Assembly: GCA_914767715.1 (NCBI GenBank)
Contig: OU612075.1
Span: 21,390,001 to 21,454,000, forward strand
Direction of reading: 5' to 3'
DNA length: 64,000 bases
Source: Membranipora membranacea
Lineage: Eukaryota; Bryozoa; Gymnolaemata; Cheilostomatida; Membraniporidae
The notes under the pieces were generated by a model. It was not told the DNA's origin, ran no database searches, and saw only the letters and a list, made by a program, of their open reading frames with translations. Below are positions 13,672 to 25,575 of the stretch, piece by piece. The position numbers and the translations under genes were made by a program. Positions within the stretch are counted from its first letter, which is position 1; the number at the start of each line of letters is the position of its first letter.

Positions 13672-14153
13672 GCTCCATTCTGAAGTCTCATGATTTGAGT
13701 CTGCCATCTAAGTACACCCACACACCCATCTAACTAGCTACATTAAACACTACAGCTATATTACATTGTAGCGCCATTTTAGTATACAGCACTGTAAGAG
13801 AGCTGAGTATGGGGGTTAATATTTACGTAAAACACTGAACATGTACAGAAGTTTTTTGCCAGATGCTGATGCGATGCCATATAGACGACGTATCAGACAC
13901 GGCCTATATCAGCCGACTGGCCTTTTTCATGTTAACTGAAATATATCTGGTGCTAGTGTGTTTTGTAATATTTTTATATGGTTTTTTTCGCTCTTGCTGT
14001 CCATTATCCCTTTTTGTCAAAGCACATACACATGTACAAGGCAGGGAGAGTGGGTACCCCTCCCGTACAAGGCAAGAATACATGATCTGTATTTATCTCA
14101 CTCTGCATTTTGCTTTGTAGGGAGTTATCTAACCGTGGTACGGTGTAGGCCTA

Positions 14154-14159
14154 AATAAA
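14154..14159 (+). promoter_or_regulatory. Poly(A) signal AATAAA of the phosphosite-protein gene
   Basis: Canonical AATAAA on the plus strand about 480 bp after the stop at 13671, the first convincing one downstream. Confidence 0.6.
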
Positions 14160-14717
14160 CAAATACAAAAATCCATTTCAATCTTTTTTGCAAGTTCGGT
14201 ATTGACGAATAATGATGTGTTGTGTGATGGTGAATGATTGCATCTGATAATTGCCATCAGATCATTTCCTTAATTTTTTTAAAAAGCAGATAGCCGTGGT
14301 TGATAAAGGCGTTACCCCACTGCACACAGTCACTGAATATAACCTAGACTTGACGTAAGTATAACTGTCTGAAACCACCCATTACAACTAAGATAACCCC
14401 TACCAAACAATATCTCTTTTGGTTATAAGTTTTTTGGCATTCATCTATAACCGTGTATGCTAGTTGTGATATATTGATGCTTGCATAGTAAACAACATCA
14501 ATTCAGGGCAGAGTGCCTGAGGTGCAGTCAAGAGATTAGAAATTATACTGCCAAACATCAAGTTGTTCTCTGTTTTGTGTAACAGTCTCCATCCTTATAC
14601 ACAAGAAGATGATTGTACCATTGTACGGGTATTCATTGTTAGCAATGTATCTGGAGCATCACGTTGTAGTAACTACTCTGTAACTTCTTTTTTTTTGGTT
14701 TTCGACACAACAAAAGA

Positions 14718-14723
14718 TTTATT
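14718..14723 (-). promoter_or_regulatory. Poly(A) signal of ENaC-A
   Basis: TTTATT on the plus strand is AATAAA on the gene strand. The surrounding sequence and the following 3' UTR block (about 14805-14870) resemble the equivalent place in copy C (signal at 36622-36627; block 36698-36760), which supports a real, conserved 3' end. Confidence 0.6.
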
Positions 14724-15384
14724 GGTACAAAAATAAAAACAATATGTATATATATATATTTATGTATATATATATGTACCCTTAGATTTTGATCAAACTA
14801 TTTTAGGGAAATACTTCAATCATTGAGTACAGTACAAAAATTAAATGCATACATTTAACATCCTGTATTAAAATGAGTTAGAGACAGATTACGAAATCCA
14901 GTAGAGGATCAATACTGTCCCGACTCTCCCGCCCTCCCCCGACTCCCCTTTAATCAGTGAGGATTTTTCACAAAGTGATGATAATGTTTTGTCCTACCTT
15001 GACACACATGTCTAGGCATAACTAATACAGTCAGTCCAATTTAATATTTGAACCATAATACCAGCATCCAGTCATAAAAATAGTAACAAACATCATACAG
15101 AATATATAAAATTACGATATCTGACATATTACATTTGTTATGGCCTACGGGTACTACGCAGAAACTGTAGTTGCTCATTTAACACCAGATATCCAAAAAC
15201 TATATTGCCCCTTGCCTTGAAACTTGATCGTGGCAATATCCTTCTGCTACCACAGGGAAAAAAACTTAGTCTAGAAAGTCCAGTGAGGCACACTGAGAAA
15301 ACTGTTCCTTTTTCGCAACATTCAATGGTTTTGATAGTAATAAATCAATCAATCAAAAATTGTTACACACATGGTGAATCTAAC

Positions 15385-15443
15385 ATAGGCTGGTGGGGTT
15401 GGGTGGTGTCTCCCATCCACCCTACCCGACAGCCTGCCCAGTC
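15385..15443. mobile_element. Degenerate short hairpin (foldback) element
   Basis: Ends resemble the AGCCTGGGCAG...CTGCCCAGGCT hairpin family found at 20758, 21143 and 32105: one side reads ataggctgg and the other acagcctgcccag. Confidence 0.4.
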
Positions 15444-15562
15444 TATGGTGAACCTCTAAATGAGAGCTAGGCCAACAACATTAATTTTATGAAATGGACA
15501 GTTTTATACGACATATACATAGTGGCCTTACAGTTCTGCAACTGACAAACATAAAATAATGA

Positions 15563-18500
15563 TTATATAGACAGCGTCTGCTTGTTGTTCTTGTTGTTCC
15601 CGTCGCTGACCCCACAGCGGCTATACAACAGGTACACGAGCATATCGACAGCTAGTTCTACAAATTCTATCATAGAGATGATCGACCATCCAACCCACAG
15701 TCCAAACGATCCACCTATAATATATATATATATATATATAATATAAATAAAAGAATGAAACTGTGTTCGCCTATTAATATAGAGTAGAACAGTTTTCTGA
15801 ACTGCTCGACCGAAGGACTAGTTATGGTCAAGCACTTGCAATCAAATACAAATGACCGGACCATTTTATAAACATAAACTTACCGAAGTCAGGGTTCAAG
15901 GCCATGAACTTACCGAGGTCAGAGGCGAACTGATAATCATCATAAATAGATATCTCCTGGTGATGAGACAACTCCATTGCTTCATAGTATACGTTCACTT
16001 GTAAGAAGTTTTCGCTAACCATCTCTTCAACCTGAATGGGTTAAATATTTACATTGTTTGATATATTTGTTGGATCATCCATATAGGAGGTTTTCACCAT
16101 GGTGACTTTGTTAACTAGTAATGTACAGACAATACCATAATATTCTTAACACGCTACTGCCAAACTTAACTGATGAGACCCGCCAAACTTAACTGTTTGA
16201 TGTAATGGCTGGATCATCCGTATGAGGTTTTCACAATGATGACTTTGTTACTATTTATGTACAGGCGATACAAAATTATTCAAAACACCTGCTGCAAAAC
16301 TAAATCGAGACCTGCCAATCTTACCAAAGCTTTAATTTCGTCCTGATTTCTTTCAGGGTTTCGAAAATTACTCCCTGCCCGATTTTCCATTCTGCGGAGA
16401 ACTCTAGGATATTCCGCCTCTAACGAGTTGATGAAATCTCTCTACAATAGTTACATGTACACAATCAATGCATGAACATTTACCCTAGGGAAGTACAGTA
16501 CTTACAGTACAGTACGTACGGGAGGAAGATTTCGCCATTTTGCAAAATCATTAGTTAGCCAAATTTTGAGCTACCCAACATTAATTTAGCCCTACTACTA
16601 ACTACCTAAACCTGTCTCTAACTAATATTTATTCCTCTAGGGTACATTGGACAGTTCTTACCTAAATATAATATTGGTAAACATATCTGACACACCGAAT
16701 TTTTCCAGCATTCTAATTGGGTTATTATAAGGTTCTTCTATTGTCTGAGTCGTAAAATATAACTTCACTTTGCAATGATCTTTAGAGGTTCTAGAATAAC
16801 TTACCAGATATGACTTGGCCGGCCAAGAAGCTGATGACACACTTGTTCCAAAAATAGCTTCCTTGCAAGGACTATGGCAGTATTCACAGGATATACTGCC
16901 GTCCTCATACATATCGTTCACTTCCGAAAGACACTCAGCTGTAAAAAAACACAGCAGAAAGTGTTGGAGCTGAAGGGATGGCCCTTACCATGGAAGAAGT
17001 CGGAAATATTACAGCTATATTTTTTGCTCTAAGCAAGATAACTTATGGTTTGCATACACATTGATGGTGAGTGTGAAGATCCCTAGAACTGACCAGGCAC
17101 ATTTTTACCCTCTGGTGCGATACCCAAATTTACTCCAATCATCCTCTTGTTGAGCATGTAAACAAAACTCATAATTATATCGAAATATCAACTAGGGGGC
17201 TTACAAGAAGCATGCTTCATGCTTACTGCATGTTTCAGGTGCACTTTAACCTTTTGGAATGTTTAAAAATGTATGTGCATTTTCTTCAACCAGACGATTG
17301 AGAAGATTGAGAGTTTCATTTCATAATAATTTCACAATTTGGAGATTTAAACAACTCACTTTTCTTGGAAATGGGGTTATATATTCAAATATTGTACATC
17401 TGTAATGAACTAAATCTATTCTACTTATTTCAGTCACTTGTAAAAGCAGGGTTATGCATCAATCAAACATAATCATTCAAAAATGTGCACGCAATCTACG
17501 CAACTCCTTGGCCTGTGGAATATTTTGCCTGCAAACATAATTTAGCTGGATTACTTACTGGTTCCGTCATCGGTAGCGTTGCACAGTGGAGGATGTTTAG
17601 CATGTGGGAAAACTGGACTGTTATCTTGGAAAGGCACTCCAGGGTCATAACAGTGGCATCTTTGTATGACTTCTCGCTGAAGGCAGGTCTTCAAGCAGGC
17701 TGTAAGTGAGTAATCCACCTGTGGATGTAAAGATAAAGTAGTGATATACGTACATAGATACTACACAGTAAGAACAGCTTTCTACACACTTATCAAGAAA
17801 GAAGTGATGTGAGGGAATCTACTGGGTTGAAGAGATAGGTTGGGTGTAATGCCATGCGGAAGCAGGAGTGGGCAATTGTTAGATCAAATCTTTGATTTTT
17901 AGTTACGGTACCATACCTGGATCACATCGGGCTCACATGTGGCTTATGAAACTTTCTTGATATCAGCATAATGTAGCTGGTGAGAGAAAAAGGAAGATAG
18001 AGAAGCCCAAATGATGTGACACTTAAAATCCCTCAACTTTATTCATGTGACTCTTTGATGCATAACCAAGAGATCAATTGACGGTTTGATGCAGAGAATG
18101 GTGAATCAGTTTTATTTGCATTAGATATTACGATCGATTGATTGGTTGATTGGTTGATTGGTTGATTGGTTGATTGGTTGATTGGTTGATTGGTTGATTG
18201 ATTGGTTGGTTGATCAATATAACTCACTTGGTGGATCTCATGATAAATATTGTCAGAGTTATTTAAGCTGCTGGTACAGTTACCAAATCTTCCAGAAAGT
18301 CTCTCAATCTCACTCTGCAAAGAATGGAAATAACAGATGTGAATTCACACGGTGTAAAACGATATCAGACAGCTCATCATGCTAATATTCTACCAATACG
18401 TGAAAAAGGAGCTCTTGAAACAAATGAATATTAATTACACAATTATGATTCAGAATGGTTGTAGCTGATTTTGCATACAGTGTGTTACCTTTTTTAAACC

Positions 18501-21500
18501 AATGTTGACTAGAGAGTTTGCCTGGACAGATACAGCCCCTTGTCCAGGGAATGGCATCACTGTCTGATTATGGATCACTATTTGAGCTCCCACAGCTTCT
18601 GTTATTATTGGTATATACTCAAAAGCCTCAACATAGACAACGAATGATAACCCTGAAAAGAAAAATGATAACTCTGAGTTTGAGTTGTCTTCCCTCCTAT
18701 GTAGGTGAAGAAAACTCCCAAGCACATGAGGTTATTTAACAAGATAAAGCAATGCAGCACTCCGCATGGGTTAACTCTTGTTAAGGGACACAAATGGAGT
18801 GATGTTGAATGATATGTGCCAGTGATGCAGGTAATAGATTACAAACGTCAGCATAAAAGTGATCTAGAGCAATATCCATGCAAAGACAATAATATCTAAA
18901 ATATGTTAGTTAATAATTGAACGGAATTTTATTAATTTATTTAAACGCATTGATTGTGACTTCTTAGAGCTCACCATATTCTGGACCTGCTACGCTTGAG
19001 TGCCTCAATCCTCCTGGATATTTAGATGTCTCATTGTAGTTATCAGGTTTACGACCAGAATTCAATGTGACACAGTTACCGAATCGATTATCTCTGAAGT
19101 AATAGAAATCTCCCTCATCGCATGGCTCACCACCGAAGGAGCAGAAAAGAGCGAAGTCTTCTGCATCATGTCCGAGCTCTGAAAACTGGCTGTCATTCAA
19201 AGCCGCATACTCTATAAGATAACATAACTGTAAGCCATGGAAGCATCTTATTTCGTCTTGTGTAATGTGTTTTGTTTGAAACTTTGTAATAGGCTCTGTA
19301 CTATTTTACTGCACAAACATGCAATCAAATCTATCTCATGAATGTTACGTTGTCAACACACAGCTTTCTGACACATCAGAACTAAAGTGAAGTAACTGAA
19401 GTTATATTACCAGATTACTGAATGGAAGAATCGAAAATAGAAAGCATAGAAATCAAGATTTCTCACTATCTCAACATGGGACCCTATTTACTGTTACTGT
19501 TACGGAAAATAATTACAAAAATGAAAGGTTTGTCAGGCGTGTTATTTCCTAGTTGCTACTTGTTGTGAGGAGGGATCAATATAGAAACAATGTACAGATT
19601 TCGGTGTAAAAAGGATGACCAAATAGTTTACCATATATGAGAGTATTGAGCAGTTCATTCCGGACTTTGGTTCGCTGTCGAGGAGAGGCAGCTTTATTTG
19701 CTGTGGCAGATTTTACGAGAGCGTAGATAGCTGATGTGTTATCTCTCCTTAGATTAGACGCTTTTATCGTGTTGTAGTTACAAACAGTAACAGCTAAAAA
19801 AATGCAAAATCCAGTTTAGCTTAGTAGGCATTGTAAATCGTCGATGTGATTGAACAGATGAGTAAAAGTGCAGTAGGTAGATCTATAATTTCTGTCTGAA
19901 CATGTAAATTACAGCTTTGTTATGTTCCATTTAGCTGATCAGGAAAAGAAGTGTCAGTAAATCGCTGTATACCTTGTAACAAGCTACCTTCTCCCTGCAC
20001 TTTTAGCGCCTCCGCCTCCTCTAGCCTAGACCTTGGGGTCAGGCCCCTAAAATCCAACTCAAGGCAGTCTTGTTTCAATTGTCTTGTTTTGTTTTGCAAT
20101 GATTACTTTATCATTTTCATAATCAACTATTACAGTAGTAGAAACATTCAGTGTTCACAAATCCTATCACGGCAAACTTTAGTTTCTGAGGAACTTTTTC
20201 TCTCTCAAAGTGTTACCTGGGAAGGTCATAACACGCTGCTGCTTGAAGTTTATCCGAGTACCAACTTCTGCTTCTTTCCATGTCATTATCAGCAGGTATA
20301 AATGTAGGACTAAGAATACAAGTGCAACCACAGAGATAACTCCCCATATCAGCTTCTTAATTAGCCCTGCAAAATAATGTCAAAGACTGTAACAGAAATA
20401 TTCCTATCAAGAAAAAAACTCTGTGATTTGAAGATGATTTAGATGCGCTTGTCACTGCAAGCTTTCTCCTCTCTGTTGAGTTATGGGAGTAAAATGAAGT
20501 ACGTAATGTGGGTGTGTCATGAAAAAAAACTTAGGCCATACCCTCAACAGGAAAGAGCAGACAAATGGGGAGGGCAGAAAAAAAACATAATTTTTTTGTT
20601 AAAATGTATCTTTGTCTGATTGTGATTTGAGTTACTTGTAAATTCAAGCCGCCCACCTATAGCTAGCAGGACAAAAACTGATATGGAAACCCATTATCAG
20701 ATGAACTCCTTAATTAGCTTTCATGAATCAGGCAGTGAGCGAATTATACTTTCATTATAGCCTGGGCAGTCTGTCGTGGGTGGGGGAGGGGCAACCACCC
20801 ATCTAGCCACCCCTGACAGCCTGCCCAGGCTACTTTCATTACCTGATGCAAAATAGACATGAGGGATTCCGTGTGAAGTTGTCTTCTCATTGAACCCTCG
20901 CAGTAATAGACCAGCAGATACGACTATAGTATTACTGCCTGACATGGTACGACTCAGTATACTTCTTCTGTTCTTTACTTGTGCATTCTGTCTAGATCTT
21001 AAAGCCTAAAAATAGGATCTGTCTGTTAAAGCATGATGGTGTAGACACAGCACACATCACTCCACCCAACTCAGGTTCAGAGGCTTTAAACAAAGCTATT
21101 ATTTGCATTGTCAGATACAAAATATCCCAAAGCCCCTAAAGCTAGCATGGGCAGGCCCCACCCTCCGACAGCCTACCCAGGCTACCAAAAACCAGCTGAA
21201 GTGAACTTACCGAGTCATCTCCAGCTGTCCTCAGCCGTCCTGAAGAAGGTAAATTAAATCCATAAATCTGCTTTTCTTCCGGATCCCAGGCGTGAAATGG
21301 AGTTATATCTGTTTTCTGGTCAGCTTTGTGTTTAGGTGTCTGCTGCGACTGTCCCATGTCGCTATAACTATAGTATGGGTCTGTATCGGGATGATCAGAC
21401 AGATATCCGTAGTTTGTATATTCGTCTACAGTTAGATGAAGTGATCTCTGACCGCTCTCAACTGAAAGTGAAAATTTAAAAGAAAAGTTATAGTTTAGTT

Positions 21501-23153
21501 CACTAATCTCTTGATTGTCTGGAATAGTAATAATATCAGCTTTGTAACCAGCAGAATTTGTTGTCGTTTCAAGTTCAGATAAGTTTGTTAGTAGATGTCA
21601 CTCCACATGACAACAATATCTATTAATAGCTGGTAGTTTCTCTAATAGATATAATAGCTAGCATCCATACATCCATACGTATGTACGTACATTAACGACT
21701 GAACTGTAAAGTTGTCATCATGTCATCAGTATAAATTATCTATAACTTACGGATTCTCAAGCCAGAATTCACAATCGTAGAGAATAGATGAGAAGTGGAT
21801 TCTTTTATTTATTTATTTGAGTTTAAAATTAAACTCAGACAGAGTTAGCTAATTAATTTGTGAGATATTTATCATCATCATAACATGATGAATTATTAGC
21901 TGATGCTAAAGGTGTTTATATCAACTTACATAAAACATGGTCACCTATACTGACCTTATCAAAATTTTGTGGGAAAGAAAATATCTCAGAATAAAAGATC
22001 AGAAGAAAACTTCCTACTAGTCGATAGAAAGACCGAGACTCAGGCCTATCACTGAAAGCTTTGCTGATCAGATTGGGGAGATAATTGTGCCAAGTGTCCC
22101 TTTATCAACTTTCCCAGCAAAAACTAGCTGTGACAGCAGCTTCACTATTTTTACAAGCAGAGTGTACCAGCAACATTTGTCTCACAACTTTTACAGTTAG
22201 TGATAGCAATACAATCAAACATTGAATGCGACTACCTGACCTGACATTAGATGAAGTTTGATCCCCTTTGAGCACAGTACTGGGTGTGAAACCCATGATC
22301 ATAAACAAGAAAAGAGAATGTAACCTAACCTAGTTTAAGCTCTTAAACGGTGTCGGGAAAGCTGATAGAAGCATTTCATTATCAACCACTTGCCCACTGG
22401 GTTAAGTTACGTTCTCCTTTCTTGCTGATGATCATGGGTTTTACACTGAGAATGTGGTTGATAATCAAATGCTACTACCAGCTATCCCGACACCGTTTAA
22501 GCGCTTAAACTGAACCTAACCTAATCACATACAAAGGCCTACAGTGGGTCTGATCTGTCACTCACAACAATGTCTCCGTCCGTAGAGTAACTCTTTGCTG
22601 GATACAGTTTGCAGGACACACTTTGCTAGATACTCTTAGGTGGATAGCTCTTCGCTTGTTGTATAATGAACATGACTGTTGTTTATGTTGATATGCTTTG
22701 GAAGATTTAAGTTGTCACTTAAATTATGCATTATTAAGGCCGCAGGCAATGGATGAGCCGATTACCAGGTTGTCTGAGCTCTAAATTGGTGGTGTAATTA
22801 ATGTCTGATTCAAAGCATAGCTGCAATGTATAATTTGTAGGTATGATAACTATAGGTACCTTTTCCATAAATCACGCATGGAATTTTCCTGATTTGGCTG
22901 GCTTATTCGTAAAAGTAAACAATGACGCAGTAATGTTATGATTCCAATTATAGTAACCACACCTTGTAATACATCGCTTACCTGTGTAATGAACATGAGG
23001 CGAAACTGAATCGACAATATTCGGCTGTGTGATTGTTCTGGGTAACCTAAGAGTTGTCCTCCCCTTGTGCTGACTAATATTCTCCGTCAGAGAACTCATT
23101 CCCTGGTCTTGTTTCGACCTAAGATATTTCTCTTTCTGTTTGCAGCTCCTCAT
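15563..23153 (-). CDS. DEG/ENaC-family sodium channel subunit, copy A (688 aa)
   Basis: Thirteen exons on the minus strand: 23153-22982, 21461-21211, 21005-20843, 20366-20217, 19793-19632, 19211-18975, 18652-18489, 18314-18228, 17718-17559, 16938-16805, 16441-16325, 16031-15914, 15714-15563; together 2067 nt. The product is a trimeric cation-channel subunit (family knowledge). Visible marks: the gating HG motif in TTSHGIPHVYF (about 186-187); TM1 about 202-224; FPAVTVCNYN right after TM1; a Cys-rich ectodomain with GAQIVIHNQTVMPFPGQG, RFGNC and the YSLTACLKTC...CHCYDP block; then TM2 with the selectivity-filter-like GWS (about 647-649) in GSFGLWVGWS. The first two exons form a long polar N-terminus without a recognised domain. 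A second in-frame donor 30 nt downstream could add ten residues just before TM2. Likely gated by peptide, proton or mechanical stimulus, but the stimulus cannot be read from sequence. Confidence 0.9.
15870..15930 (-). repeat. Tandem splice-donor duplication before the ENaC-A pore exon
   Basis: The 30-bp unit containing the donor of exon 12 is present twice: donors end the exon at 15914 or at 15884. Both are followed by GTAAGT. The extension is in frame and has no stop (ten residues, KFMALNPDFG). The same arrangement, also 30 bp, exists in copy C (37370/37340). Confidence 0.65.
16032..16324 (-). repeat. ENaC-A intron with internal duplication and near-identity to copy C
   Basis: The half next to exon 12 (about 16029-16190) is almost base-for-base the same as 37484-37640 in copy C. 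The other half (about 16196-16324) is a diverged repeat of it and is closer to the intron of copy B. The intron is 293 bp, against about 184 in C and 154 in B. Confidence 0.6.
18126..18213. repeat. (GATTGGTT)n microsatellite
   Basis: Tandem GATTGGTT tract immediately inside the intron that follows the 87-nt exon of ENaC-A. The intron at the same place in copy B carries a different tandem repeat (28490-28572). Confidence 0.8.
20758..20832. mobile_element. Short hairpin element with 11-bp target duplication
   Basis: About 75 bp with inverted ends TAGCCTGGGCAG and CTGCCCAGGCTA. It is flanked on both sides by TACTTTCATTA (20747-20757 and 20831-20841). Copies B and C lack an insertion at the equivalent place. 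The right duplicate is the start of the intron after exon 3 of ENaC-A, so the splice donor was kept intact. Too short to encode a transposase; a non-autonomous foldback element. Confidence 0.75.
21143..21184. mobile_element. Short hairpin element, deletion derivative
   Basis: Same family as 20758-20832: TAGCATGGGCAGG ... CGACAGCCTACCCAGGCTA. The middle is shortened. It lies just downstream of exon 2 of ENaC-A. Confidence 0.6.
22284..22511. mobile_element. Two interleaved inverted repeats (foldback element pair)
   Basis: Segment X (22284-22324) is the inverted copy of 22406-22446, and segment Y (22332-22389) is the inverted copy of 22454-22511. The order is therefore X, Y, X', Y': the two palindromes cross rather than nest. 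Arms are about 85-90 percent matched. It lies in the first intron of ENaC-A. A diverged relative of the Y' arm is at about 51736-51800. Confidence 0.7.
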
Positions 23154-23832
23154 TACCGCTGTTTGTCATGAACTTGTAAGTTGTGTCTGGTCACAACAAA
23201 TTTTCTCTAAGAGAAACTTATGTGTCATAGCCCAAATAACAAGAGCGTTGACATCAAAGCACATGTCGTAAATTACTCAAGGTATTGTTTGTGATCACCT
23301 CTCGCATGCTGAAAAGCTCAATATATGAGATTGTACGCATCAGTTAGATTCAAAAGAGCTTTCCCATTATCAATGAATCACATGATAGCGGCTTATGCGT
23401 TAAAAAAATGATTTCAGTAGGTAGATCAGGATTCCGCAATGCTATCAATCACATCATTACGCAAATCTTGTGACGTTGTTGATTTTACATGTAAGATAAT
23501 ATAGCCTTCGTTTGAGAAAGCCAATTTCCAAACTCTATCTTAAGTCTACACTAATGCTTTTGGTAAATAAGCAATGAGAACAGCTTATACTGGTGAGAGG
23601 GAGAGATACCAAAGATACCGGTATAAATGATATGATATAATACTGCCCTTGTATTTTACACACGGACATCCCACCATGCCAGTAAACCTGCAGTTATGTG
23701 AAAAACTATTGTCAGGAGCAGACAATTTCAGTTAAGCACAAAGTCATATCTGTATTGATATATTCATCCATCAGTGAAATAACATGAGACCATACATACA
23801 TAGATCCATGATCCAATTTTCCTTTACGTCGT

Positions 23833-23884
23833 ACGTAAGTACATACGTACATACATACATACACACATACATACATACATACTT
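23833..23884. repeat. (ACAT)n microsatellite
   Basis: Imperfect run of ACAT/ACGT tetranucleotides. Confidence 0.8.
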
Positions 23885-24036
23885 ACATGAAATATAAAAG
23901 AGTCATACCATAGGTATTAATGTGTGATACTGATCCCTGCTTCCCTGTGTAGTAATTCACCTTAGGGCATAGAATTTGAAGAGTAAAGAAAAGTTTCATG
24001 CAAGGAGAGGATATTTTGATACAACAAAAAACATTA

Positions 24037-25411
24037 GTAATGTCAAAGACCGATCCGAATATCACCATATCATATACTGTTGGAAAGCTGCCGAGCTACT
24101 GAAAATGAATACCTGAACAAAAACTTGATTCAATGACGTTGTGTCATTTTAGGGAGGAAATGAGGCAGAAAACGCTGTTTTTGTCAAAGCAGATGGAGGA
24201 GTCAAATTAAATGCAAGAAATTTCAAACCAGGTGGAATGCATACTTAGAGATTGCGCTCATCGTAAAATTTGATTTTCTTTGATATATGACTAGTCTAAA
24301 CTGACTTTTTACGTCACGCCATACAATGCATTTTTTTTGTGACGCCGTGAGAATATGTGAAATTTCAATCATTAATTCAGAACAGATCATAGGCTCGAAA
24401 CAAAATTAATTATGATTTCCCCTTAGAGTACACTTCAAATGGCATACCTTCATACTTTCAACAAATTAGCTTGCATATTGCGAAAACAGTAGACTCTCGA
24501 ATACAAATACAAATACGAATACGAATATTTTTTGCCACTTTTGCTTAACATCAAATGTGCTGTCCAAATGACCATTATTGTGGCCAAACAAAGTTTTTTT
24601 GAAAGTTCTCACATACGAAGCCGCTTTCATTAGCCATGGTGCACACAGGAAATGCCCAAAGATTTTTTCCCTGCATCTTCGTTTTTCTTGAATTTAACAC
24701 AAAAGAATGCCAAAAAACAGCTATTTTTTGGGACTTTTGAGGTGTTTTTGGCCATTCTTTTGCGTTAAATTCAAGAAAAACGAAGATGCAGTGAAAAAAT
24801 CTGTTGGCATTTCCTGCGTGCACAGTGGGTAATAAAAGCGGCTTCGTATGTGAGAACTCTCAAAAAAACTTTGTTTGGCCACTGGCTTGGTCATTTGGAC
24901 AGCACATTTGACGTTATGCAAAAGTTGCGAAAAATATCAGGTGTATTCGAGAGTCTCCTGTTTTCGCAATATGCAAGCTAATTTGTTGAAAGTCAATGCG
25001 TATGACATTTGAAGTGTACTCTAAGGGAAAATCATAATTAATTTTGTTTCGAGTCTATGATCCGTTATGAATTAATGATTGAAATTTCACATATTTTCAC
25101 GGCTTCACAAAAAATAATGCGTTGTATGGCGTGACGTAAAAAGTCAGTTTACACTAGTCATATATCAAAGAAAAGCAAATTTTCCTATGAACTCAATCTC
25201 TAAGTATACATTCCACCTGTTTTGAAATTTCTTGCAATTAATTTGACTCCTCCATCTGCTTTGACAAAAACAGCGTTTTCTGCCTCATTTCCTCCCTTTA
25301 ATGACACAACGTCATCGAATCAATTTTTTGTTCAGGTATTCATTTTCAGTAGCTCGGCAGCTTTCCAACGGTATATGATATGTTGATATTCGGATCGGTC
25401 TTTGACATTAC
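24037..25411. mobile_element. 1.4-kb near-perfect palindrome (foldback element)
   Basis: The left end GTAATGTCAAAGACCGATCC returns in inverted form at the right end (25411), and matching continues inward through both arms of about 680 bp to a centre near 24725. Arms differ by scattered substitutions and small indels, so the element is not brand new. No transposase ORF is visible; ORFs at 24575-24921 are simply the two arms read through the centre. It resembles a long foldback or MITE-like element. Target duplication was not clear. Confidence 0.75.
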
Positions 25412-25484
25412 CTTAAACCTTAAATACATTAGGTATGTATGTCTTATGAGTGTATACGCAGATGCCGATATACTTAGTTAGGGC

Positions 25485-25575
25485 ACAGCCAGGAAGGCGA
25501 TGGTGGCCTAGGTTGTCATTAAGAACTACGGCCACCATCGCCTTCCTGAACACCATAATGGACTGGCTGTGATCC
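25485..25575. repeat. Hairpin with perfect 18-bp stem
   Basis: AGGAAGGCGATGGTGGCC at 25491-25508 pairs perfectly with 25530-25547, and flanking CACAGCC/GGCTGTG extends the stem after a bulge. It sits at the edge of the sequence homologous to the ENaC 3' UTR, and copy B lacks the poly(A) signal beyond that point. Confidence 0.65.

Larger units (their letters stand above)
13672..15562. other. Convergent 3' UTR region between the phosphosite gene and ENaC-A
   Basis: Holds the plus-strand 3' UTR with its AATAAA at 14154, and the minus-strand 3' UTR of ENaC-A with its AATAAA at 14718-14723. A TA-rich tract (about 14738-14776) and a degenerate short hairpin element (15385-15443) lie inside. ORFs at 13863-14158 are in UTR sequence and show no family character. 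Confidence 0.5.

Noticed and set aside
13863-14158. Hydrophobic ORFs after the orphan gene
   Set aside because: They lie between its stop and poly(A) signal and show no family character; treated as 3' UTR.
24575-24921. ORFs of 66-82 aa in the palindrome
   Set aside because: They read through the two arms of the foldback; the same sequence appears in both orientations.
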